NCBI RefSeq assembly: GCF_030815415.1
Contig: NZ_JAUSWW010000001.1
Span: 4,712,001 to 4,776,000 of the forward strand
Direction of reading: 5' to 3'
Length of the DNA stretch: 64,000 nucleotides
Origin: Streptomyces canus
GTDB taxonomy: Bacteria; Actinomycetota; Actinomycetes; Streptomycetales; Streptomycetaceae
The notes beneath the pieces are model-generated. The model ran no database searches. It was not told the origin of the DNA and saw only the letters and a program-made list of their open reading frames with translations. This document shows positions 1-6,650 of this stretch, piece by piece. Each line of letters begins with the position of its first letter. Positions within the stretch are counted from its first letter, which is position 1. A program made the translations under genes and the position numbers.

Positions 1-538
1 CCATCCCGCCCCGCGCCCGCCGCAGAATCCCCAGCGCCTCATTGGGGGTCAGCGCGTCCTCCAGATAGCGGAAGTCGATCAACTCGACCACCTGCTCGGG
101 CGCCAGGTCGGCCAGCAGCTTCCACAGCGGCTTCCGCTCCCGCTTCGCGTACAGATCCCATACGGCGTTCACCACGGCCCCGATGGCCATGTGCACCACG
201 CCCTTCTCCGGCCCCAGCCAGCGCAGCTGGCTGTCCCCGACGAGCGAGCGGCAGAACCCTCCGAGGTCGGACAGCACCTCTCCCAGCCGCAGCCCCACCA
301 CATAGGGGCGCAGCGCCTTGATCGCCGCCACCTCGACCTCGTTGCCCCGGCCGATGGTGAAGCAGAACCCGTGCCCCTCCAGCCCGTCCCCGGCATCGGT
401 CCGGATGATCACATACGCCGCCGAATAGTCCGGGTCGGGATTCATCGCGTCCGACCCCTCGAGCCGACGCGACGTGGGAAACCGGATGTCGTAGGCGTCC
501 AGCGCCGTGATCCGCCCCCGCGCCGGGTGGGGGCTCAT
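1..538 (-). CDS. L-fuconate dehydratase, N-terminal part (runs off the window)
   Basis: The first 179 codons of an enolase-superfamily sugar-acid dehydratase; the rest lies left of the window. The protein begins MSPHPARGRITALDAYDIRF and has the block typical of L-fuconate dehydratases: SDAMNPDPDYSAAYV, a GLEGHGF loop and a TIGRGNEVEVAAIKAL segment. The family removes water from L-fuconate to give 2-keto-3-deoxy-L-fuconate in non-phosphorylative fucose breakdown. Only the capping domain and the start of the barrel are visible; the Mg2+ ligands and catalytic Lys/His pair are outside, so activity cannot be judged. The ATG at 538 is the first in-frame start. Assignment rests on family resemblance to the N-terminal region. 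Confidence 0.8.
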   Translation of the reverse strand, partial: MSPHPARGRITALDAYDIRFPTSRRLEGSDAMNPDPDYSAAYVIIRTDAGDGLEGHGFCFTIGRGNEVEVAAIKALRPYVVGLRLGEVLSDLGGFCRSLVGDSQLRWLGPEKGVVHMAIGAVVNAVWDLYAKRERKPLWKLLADLAPEQVVELIDFRYLEDALTPNEALGILRRARGGM

Positions 539-891
539 GGCAGGCGGCTCATCGACGTCATCGGGGACTCCACAGAATCGGGTCTGACGGCAAACTCGGT
601 ACCCAAATGACTGTATATCGCCCAAAAGCCACGACCGCCTATCGGAGACCTGTGTCTCGGGCGGCTTGGACCGCACTGCAACGATGCCTGCCGGGAGCCG
701 GCGAACCGGGTGCCCGCATGGACAGTTCGCGACAGGGCAACAGAAACCGCTGCCGGTATCCCGCGCTACGCCGTCCACAGGCATCCGCGCTCTCCTTGCG
801 CTCCAGGTTTTCGGGTGCACGAGCCCCGATAGCATCGACTGCGACAACGGGGGCAGCAGACTCGATCAACCCAGGGGACGGGCCGGCGATT
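539..891. other. Gap without a convincing gene
   Basis: The gap lies between the divergent fuconate dehydratase and the GT-B-like gene. Open frames cross it on both strands, but none looks like a known protein. It contains one copy (785-804) of a 20-bp word that recurs at 5.67, 6.07 and 14.11 kb. Confidence 0.5.
785..804. repeat. Interspersed 20-bp word, copy 1
   Basis: Reads CCGCGCTCTCCTTGCGCTCC. Near-identical words lie at 5671-5690, 6063-6082 and 14108-14127. The other three are close to the tRNA-Thr 3'-end copies, so the word may be a scar of integrative elements. Confidence 0.45.
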
Positions 892-2791
892 ATGGGTGGG
901 GCAGCGCGGCTGCGGGTACCAGTGGGCGCGGACTCGGAGCGGTGGGTCACACGCGCCGGCTGCCGTCGCGTCCTGTTCATCGTGCACAACGTCACGTCCG
1001 CGACCCGCCTGCTGGATGTGCTCCCCCTGTTCCACAGCGACGTTCGCGTACAGCTGCTCGCCACCTGCACAGGTTCGTCTCCGTTTCTGGCCGGAGTGCC
1101 CGAGTTGCTGGCGCAGGCAGGGCTGCCGGTACTCCCTTGGGAACAAGCCAAGGACATGACGTTCGACTTGGCGGTGGCGGCGAGCTACGGCGGTGAACTA
1201 GGCGCGATACAAGCGAAATTGACCGTTTTGTCACATGGTGTCGGTTATAATAAGAAGCTGGCAACGCCGAACGCCGAACGCCGAACGCCGAACGCCGAAC
1301 GCCGAACGCCGAACGCCGGTCTTCGGATTGTCGCCGGAGTGGCTCCTGGAGAACGGGCGTCCACTCGCCACCGCCACCGTCCTGTCGCACCCCGAACAGC
1401 TGGAGAGGCTGCATGCGTCCTGCCCGGAGGCAGCGCCTACCGCGGTGCTTGCCGGGGATCCGTGTTACGACCGTATCCTTGCCGCTCTCCCCCAGCGCGA
1501 CCGCTTCCGCCGCGCCCTGGGCGTGGCACCGGGGCAGCGGCTGATTGTCGTCAGCTCGACCTGGTCGTCACGGTCTCTCTTCGGCGGCAGCACCCTCACA
1601 GGAGAGGCCGAAGCACCCGCCACGGATGATCTGTTGCCCTGGCTGCTGTCACGACTGGCCACGGAACTGCCCGCCGACGAGTACCGGACCACCGCCGTCC
1701 TGCATCCGAACATCTGGCACGGCCACGGCCCCGGACAGGTTCGAGCCTGGCTGGACAGCGCGCGGCGAGCCGGTCTGGACGCGATCTCGCCGCTCGAAGG
1801 GTGGAGACAGGCCCTGATCGCGGCCGACTGCGTGCTGGGCGACCACTCCAGCGTCACCTACTACGCGGCGTCCATCGGCATTCCTGTCCTCCTCGGCGCT
1901 TTTCCCCAGGAGGACCTCGACCCGCTCTCCCCGGTAGCCACCCTCGGGCGTACGGCGCCCCGCCTTCTGCGCCACGGCAGTCTGCGGGACCAGATCGATC
2001 GGGTGATGGCACTTCACGAGCCCGGCCGGTACAAGCGACTGGCAGAGCAGGCCAGTTCGTCACCGGGAGAGTCGGCCACCCTCCTGCGTCGCCTGTTCTA
2101 CGACGTCATGGACATCTCAGAACCCGCAGATCACCCCGCTCTGCTCGACCCGCTGCCCCTTCCGCCCTACGAACCCGCCCGCCGTACCGCACCGGTTCGC
2201 GTGCTCACCGGGGCGATCAGCACGGATCCGCCGCACGTCGCCGTCGTCCGTCACGCCGTGGTCGGCGACGGGCCTGACCTGACGGAAGGCCCGCCGGGGC
2301 GGTTCGACACCGCCCACACCGTGGTCGACGAGGAGACACGGGAGACGGGTCGGCTGCGGATCGCGGACGTCGTCGTACGGTGCGCGGCCGCGGACGACCC
2401 ACGCGTCGGCCCGCCCGCCGCCTGGACCTCGGAGGCCCTCACGCAGTACCCGTACTGCGGGCTGGTCGCCTACATCGACGGGCCCGACCGCTGTACCGTG
2501 CGCACCCGCTCGGGAGACCTTGTACGCCTGTCGGCCGCCCCGGATCCGGATGGACGACCCGACCTGTGCGATCCGGCCGCCTACGCCTCCGCGCTCTACG
2601 CCTGGCTCGCGAGCGGGAGGCACCTGGACGAGGCCCTCCCCGAAATCACCGTACGCACCGGCGCCACGGCACACCCCGTCACCGTGGAGCTGCTCCCGCC
2701 GTCCCCACCACCGGCCGGGTCTCACGCCTCCGGTTCTGCGAGCTCCGCCCGGATCCGCTCGGCACCGGTCCGGTCGCCGTTCTCCTCGTAG
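892..2791 (+). pseudogene. GT-B-like (CDP-glycerol glycerophosphotransferase-like) gene, out of frame at a 7-bp repeat
   Basis: Two coding halves lie in different frames. The first (ATG at 892) reads through GCRRVLFIVHNVTSATRLLD to HGVGYNKKLATP. The second continues VFGLSPEWLL to a stop at 2791 and includes HPNIWHGHGPGQVRAWL and DCVLGDHSSVTYYA, which resemble the glycerophosphotransferase/GT-B fold seen in Streptomyces proteins sometimes misnamed translation initiation factor 2. The break falls in eight tandem AACGCCG units (1263-1318). Arithmetic shows 1, 4, 7 or 10 units would join the halves into one protein (630 residues with seven); eight do not. It may be a switchable locus or a decaying gene. 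An internal ATG at 1235 could still start the downstream half. The 3' end overlaps the convergent STAND gene by 70 bp. Function is unknown; the substrate cannot be inferred. Confidence 0.7.
1263..1318. repeat. Heptanucleotide tandem repeat, 8 x AACGCCG
   Basis: Eight perfect contiguous copies of AACGCCG inside the coding region. Seven is not a multiple of three, so each gain or loss changes the frame; three units encode the period NAERRTP. With eight copies the downstream half is out of frame. Confidence 0.97.
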
Positions 2792-5160
2792 TGCACAGCG
2801 GCGGTGCGGAGATCCTCCGCCGCCTGCGCCGGGCGGTCCGAGACACGATGGCACCGGGCCCTCGACTCGAAGACGTCGGCGAGCTGCAGTCCTGCGCCTG
2901 CCGTCTCCATGGCCTTGACGGCCTTGTCCAGACTCACCCGCGCGAGGTCCGCGTCCCCCGCTTCCAGGTGCAGTTCGCCCAGGCTCATGTAGACCCGGCC
3001 TTCGTTGTAGGCGTCGCGGCCGTCGGGCAGTGTGCGGAACCGCACCAGCGCGTCGTTGAGCCGGGTGAGGGCGGCTTCGAAGTGCCGCTGTTTCGTCTGG
3101 GCACGGCCGATGTGGTGCTCCAGCAGGGCCGTGGCACGAGGCAGGTCCTCCCACCCGTCGTCCCTTTCCCGGATACGCCCCAGGATCTCCCGCGCCTCCT
3201 CGAAGCACTGCTGGGCTTCCGCGTACCGCCACCGCTTGAGGTGGAGCAGCCCCAGAGCCTCGACGGCGCTCGCCTGCCCGCGATGGTGGCCGCAGGCCTC
3301 GTCCGCGCCCACGGCTTGCGCGAGGGCCTCCTCGGCGTCGTCCGCCCGCCCGGCTCCCATGTACCCGAACGCGAGTTGCACCAGCATCCGGCCCACCGCA
3401 CGCCGGTCACCGAACTCCGCGGCGCAGCGCCGGGCGGCCTCGACTCCGAGCAGATGCGTGTCGATCCACTGGGCATGGAAGCCGAGCAGCAGATGAAGAC
3501 CCCACATGGCCTCGCACAACTGCCAGACAAGGTCGTCGAAGCCGTGGTGATCGGCCGCGCGGATGACGGCCGCGAGATTCTCACGCTCGCGGCGCAGTTC
3601 CGCCAGCGCGTGCTTGCCGTCCGCCGGATCACGATCCTCGGGCAGAACGAGCCCCCGATAGGCGGCACCGAGCCGCCAGCGCAACGGCATGACCCGGAAG
3701 TCCGCCTCCGCCGCACAACGCAGATGCGCGACCGCCACCCGACGGACCCCGGCGGACATGCGGCCATGACCGTCCTCGGCCATCGCAAGCTCACGTGCGT
3801 GCGCCCGCGCCAGATCGTGGAAGCGGTAGCGCTCCTCCCCGACCTCCTCCAGCAGGTGGACCCTGGCCAACTGCTCCAGCAGTACCCGGGCCTGATCCTC
3901 CTTCACGTCGGCGGCCTGCGCGGCGCACATGACGGTCACGGTCGGCCATGCCCACACCGCGAGCGCACGGTAGAAGGCGGCGCACTCGGGGGTCAGTTCG
4001 CCGTACGAGACATCCTGAGCGTGGCGAACAGGATCGGCCGAACCACTTGGGTCGTCGATGCTTCCCGATGGCACGGCGTCGCCTCCCTGGCCGTGGATCC
4101 GTTCGGACAACTGTCGCGCCACCCGTTCCCAGGGCAAGTGCTCCCGGACGGCGAGACCGGCACCCGTGGTGCACAGGGCAAGAGGAACACCACCAGCCGC
4201 CCGAGCCACCGCCTGAACGACCGCGTCCGGAGCCGCCGCCCGCTCGCTCCCCGCGACCCGCCGGAGCAGGAGGACGGAATCCGCGGTCGACAGCGGCCTC
4301 AGGATCCGCGGGTGAGCCCCGTGCTCGGCCACCAGGCGGCCCAGCCGCTGCCGACTGGTCACAAGGACAAGGCATCCTGGCGAAGCCGGGAGCAACGGGA
4401 TGACCTGGGCGTCGGCATGGGCATTGTCCAGTACGACCATCATGCGCCGGTCGGCCATGCAGTCGCGGTACAGGTCCCGCTGACGGGCCTCATCACCGGG
4501 CACCTTGGCGGGCGGAACCCCGAGTCTCTCCAGAAACCGCGCAAGCACGTCGGAGGGCGGAAGAGCCGCACCGGAGGACGCGCCGGCCAGGTCCACGAAC
4601 AGGACCCCGTCGGGGAACCGCTCCCGTAGTGCGTACGCGCACCGAACGGCGACGGCGGTCTTGCCGATACCGCCCGGCCCGGTGAGCGCGGCGATCGTCG
4701 GCGCCCCCGGTATGGGGTCCGCATCGTCGAGCAGTGCCGTGATCCACTCGATCACGTCCTCGCGGTCCGTGAACACCGCGGTCGCCGGCGGCAGCATCTG
4801 CGGCCGGGAGGCGCCGTGAGCCACGGCAGGCAGGGCGCGCGGCGCCAGCCAGGATGCCTCCCGGACCCACTCCGCGAGATCCCGGGCGAACTCCGGGTAT
4901 CTACGGGCGACTTCCATCAGCCGCAGCGTGGCCGCCAACTGCTCGGACTCCGTGACGGGCAGGGTGGGTTGCTGCTCACCGTCTCCGGAACCGGTGCCCG
5001 CTCCCCCGTCCTCGGTACGTGCTCGACTCAGCAGGCCGCAGAGCCTCTCCGAGGTCCGCCTGCCCATCTCGCCGCCCGCTCCGGAAAGAGCGCCCGAAGC
5101 GACCGTACCGACTGCCGAGAGCGCCATGCTCACCAACGGTTCCACCCAGGACTCCCCCAA
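2722..5160 (-). CDS. STAND-family NTPase with C-terminal TPR repeats
   Basis: An 812-residue signal-transduction ATPase resembling the NB-ARC and TPR parts of AfsR but with no SARP/winged-helix DNA-binding domain. Visible elements are the P-loop GPGGIGKT (161-168), a Walker B-like MVVLDN (241-246), LVTSR (266-270) and a GGVPLAL box (324-330). The C-terminal third (about 560-800) is helical TPR-like sequence such as GRVYMSLGELHLEAGDADLARVS. The first ~110 residues carry a small-residue-rich stretch (MALSAVGTVASGALSGAGG) that may associate with a membrane or an effector partner. STAND proteins act as nucleotide-driven oligomerisation switches, including in phage defence and antibiotic regulation; no attached effector domain is evident here. 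The ATG at 5160 is used; MALSAVG 11 codons in is an alternative start. Confidence 0.85.
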   Translation of the reverse strand: MGESWVEPLVSMALSAVGTVASGALSGAGGEMGRRTSERLCGLLSRARTEDGGAGTGSGDGEQQPTLPVTESEQLAATLRLMEVARRYPEFARDLAEWVREASWLAPRALPAVAHGASRPQMLPPATAVFTDREDVIEWITALLDDADPIPGAPTIAALTGPGGIGKTAVAVRCAYALRERFPDGVLFVDLAGASSGAALPPSDVLARFLERLGVPPAKVPGDEARQRDLYRDCMADRRMMVVLDNAHADAQVIPLLPASPGCLVLVTSRQRLGRLVAEHGAHPRILRPLSTADSVLLLRRVAGSERAAAPDAVVQAVARAAGGVPLALCTTGAGLAVREHLPWERVARQLSERIHGQGGDAVPSGSIDDPSGSADPVRHAQDVSYGELTPECAAFYRALAVWAWPTVTVMCAAQAADVKEDQARVLLEQLARVHLLEEVGEERYRFHDLARAHARELAMAEDGHGRMSAGVRRVAVAHLRCAAEADFRVMPLRWRLGAAYRGLVLPEDRDPADGKHALAELRRERENLAAVIRAADHHGFDDLVWQLCEAMWGLHLLLGFHAQWIDTHLLGVEAARRCAAEFGDRRAVGRMLVQLAFGYMGAGRADDAEEALAQAVGADEACGHHRGQASAVEALGLLHLKRWRYAEAQQCFEEAREILGRIRERDDGWEDLPRATALLEHHIGRAQTKQRHFEAALTRLNDALVRFRTLPDGRDAYNEGRVYMSLGELHLEAGDADLARVSLDKAVKAMETAGAGLQLADVFESRARCHRVSDRPAQAAEDLRTAAVHYEENGDRTGAERIRAELAEPEA

Positions 5161-5409
5161 CTCGCAGCTCCCGCAATGCTATCGACAAGATCGGAGCACG
5201 GGCGGGAAGAGTCGGCGCTACGAGGACACCATGCGGCGGCTCGGCAGGAACCCCGCACCCGGACCTCACCGAGACCGACTGGAGATCCCTCACAGCCGCA
5301 TGCCACCTGACCGCCACGGGACCCATTCCGTTCGCGTCCTTCTCCCACTGCCGAATCCCGGTCAGGCCCATCCCCGATCACGAGGATCTGATGCCGGCGG
5401 ACTTCAGCC

Positions 5410-5600
5410 ATGGCGGCCTCCCCCGCTCCTGGCGAAGGTCCCGTCCGCCCGGTCTCCGTCTCCCTCCACGAAGGCACCATCGCCGCCCTCAAGGCACGCA
5501 CCGGCAAGCGCGGCATGTCCGGCCTACGTCGAAGCCCGCAGGATTGCCCCTGCGGCACCGGAGAATCAACTGCGCAGCACGTTGACCGACATTGACAATC
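5410..5600 (+). pseudogene. Relic of a ribbon-helix-helix antitoxin gene
   Basis: The first 37 codons read MAASPAPGEGPVRPVSVSLH followed by EGTIAALKARTGKRGMS, the N-terminal half of a small Streptomyces antitoxin-like family (VSVSLHEGTIAALK). At 5518-5521 one extra C shifts the frame. Without it the sequence would continue MSAYVEA, as expected for the family. After that the similarity fades (ARRIAPAAPENQLRSTL), so the 3' half is also damaged. No toxin gene follows. Family assignment is from motif memory. Confidence 0.55.
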
Positions 5601-5670
5601 TCGGCACGGTCGACACGTCCCGGTCTACGGCCCGTCACCCAGACTGCCCACCGCACCCTGAATGCACCAA

Positions 5671-5690
5671 TGCGTTCCCCTTGCGCGCAC
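5671..5690. repeat. Interspersed 20-bp word, copy 2
   Basis: TGCGTTCCCCTTGCGCGCAC, the most divergent of the four copies; it lies about 210 bp left of the tRNA 3'-end copy. Confidence 0.35.
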
Positions 5691-5866
5691 CACCGACAGC
5701 CGGAACCGGTCAGCCATCATCCAAGTCTTGAAAGCCACAGGTCAGACGGCTTTCACCTGCCCGCCGACATGAACCACGCTCGTGATCAAACCTCCGACCT
5801 ACGCATCACAGCTGCGCAGGTCAACAGCCACCCGCCTGCCTGGACCAGACAGCACGAACAACAGAA

Positions 5867-5896
5867 AACCCCAGGTCAGTGCCCTGACCTGGGGTT
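5867..5896 (-). terminator. tRNA-type terminator at the left att copy
   Basis: A perfect 13-bp stem, AACCCCAGGTCAG and CTGACCTGGGGTT, with a 4-base loop. It sits 7 bp outside the tRNA 3'-end copy, as the terminator of the intact tRNA does at 37.1 kb. Arm sequences differ between copies while the layout is kept. Confidence 0.7.
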
Positions 5897-5903
5897 CCAA
5901 ACA

Positions 5904-5946
5904 GAGCCGCCTTCGGGATTCGAACCCGAGACCTACGCATTACGAG
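5904..5946 (-). repeat. Copy of the tRNA-Thr 3' half (left att site)
   Basis: 43 bp identical to 37151-37193, covering the acceptor 3' strand, T arm, variable loop and anticodon stem-loop 3' side of tRNA-Thr(CGT). The 5' half of a tRNA is absent, so this is not a gene. It fits the att site left when an element integrates at a tRNA 3' end. Confidence 0.85.
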
Positions 5947-6062
5947 GCCGCCAGAGGTCGCGCTGGGCTGTGCCACGCTGTCGTACCAGATCCCGTTTTC
6001 CCAGATCAGAGCCCATGCCGCGGTCCGGCTGCCCGCATCCCGTGTTGCACGGTCCAAGGCGT

Positions 6063-6082
6063 CCGCGCTCCCTTTGCGCTCC
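6063..6082. repeat. Interspersed 20-bp word, copy 3
   Basis: CCGCGCTCCCTTTGCGCTCC, about 120 bp right of the left att copy. The neighbouring stretch (about 6005-6060) also resembles 14333-14375, beside the middle att copy. Confidence 0.45.
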
Positions 6083-6562
6083 CCGTTCCTCGGCGAAGCA
6101 ATGCGAGCGCGTGGACAGCCCCTTGCCGACACCATGCAGTCACAGGTTGTCGAGACCGCACAGGCGAGCCGGCGCTCAGGACTCGCGAGCTCCTCACCTC
6201 CTCGCCTCGGCGAGCGCAGCGGCAAACGGTCGACGGCTTCGTGGGACCGGAGGTCCTCAGGCATCACATCTGGCGGCGCCGTCGGTGTGCAGGATGCTGT
6301 GGCGGTCGAGGACCTCACGTGCTCGCGGCCAATAGTCGGCCGGAGGCACGAGCATGCCCATGAGGAAGTCGGTCGGGTCCTGGCCGTCGTACAGCTCGGC
6401 GCGGTAAGGCCACGGCGGCATCGGGGACGCGCCACCACCTGGACCAGATCACACTTGTCCGCCACACCCGATTGACCTCGAGCATCCCTCGGCCCGGCCC
6501 GAGGTGATGTACACCTGCCACCGATTACGGGACATAGTCAGCGATACAGTATATGTAGGTCA

Positions 6563-6580
6563 ATTGGGAGAATCTCCAAT
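6563..6580. promoter_or_regulatory. Imperfect inverted repeat upstream of the phosphatase gene
   Basis: ATTGGGAGA and TCTCCAAT form a near-palindrome with one unpaired base, 70 bp before the GTG start, in a locally AT-rich stretch. It is a possible operator; no binding protein can be named. Confidence 0.3.
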
Positions 6581-6650
6581 CTACGGCAGCAGTGCCCGAT
6601 GGTGGGGCATTCCACGGCGGGGCTTCACACGCGACCTTTCAGGAGATGCG

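Larger units (their letters stand above)
5601..6650. other. Recombination-scarred gap with tRNA 3'-end copy
   Basis: No intact gene is convincing. The region contains two 20-bp words (5671-5690 and 6063-6082), a partial tRNA-like word GACCTACGCAT (5796-5806), a terminator hairpin (5867-5896) and the tRNA-Thr 3'-end copy (5904-5946). A minus-strand open frame at 6257-6421 (MPPWPYRAELYDGQDPTDFL onward, 54 codons) has plausible composition but no family I recognise and may be a gene fragment. Confidence 0.55.

Noticed and set aside
1263..1318. CRISPR array
   Set aside because: Units are 7 bp with no spacers; it is a simple tandem repeat.
2722..5160. AfsR/SARP-type transcription regulator
   Set aside because: The NB-ARC and TPR parts are similar, but the N-terminal winged-helix DNA-binding domain is absent.
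5904..5946. A second tRNA-Thr gene
   Set aside because: Only the 3' half is present; the D arm and 5' acceptor strand are missing. The same holds at 14219-14262.
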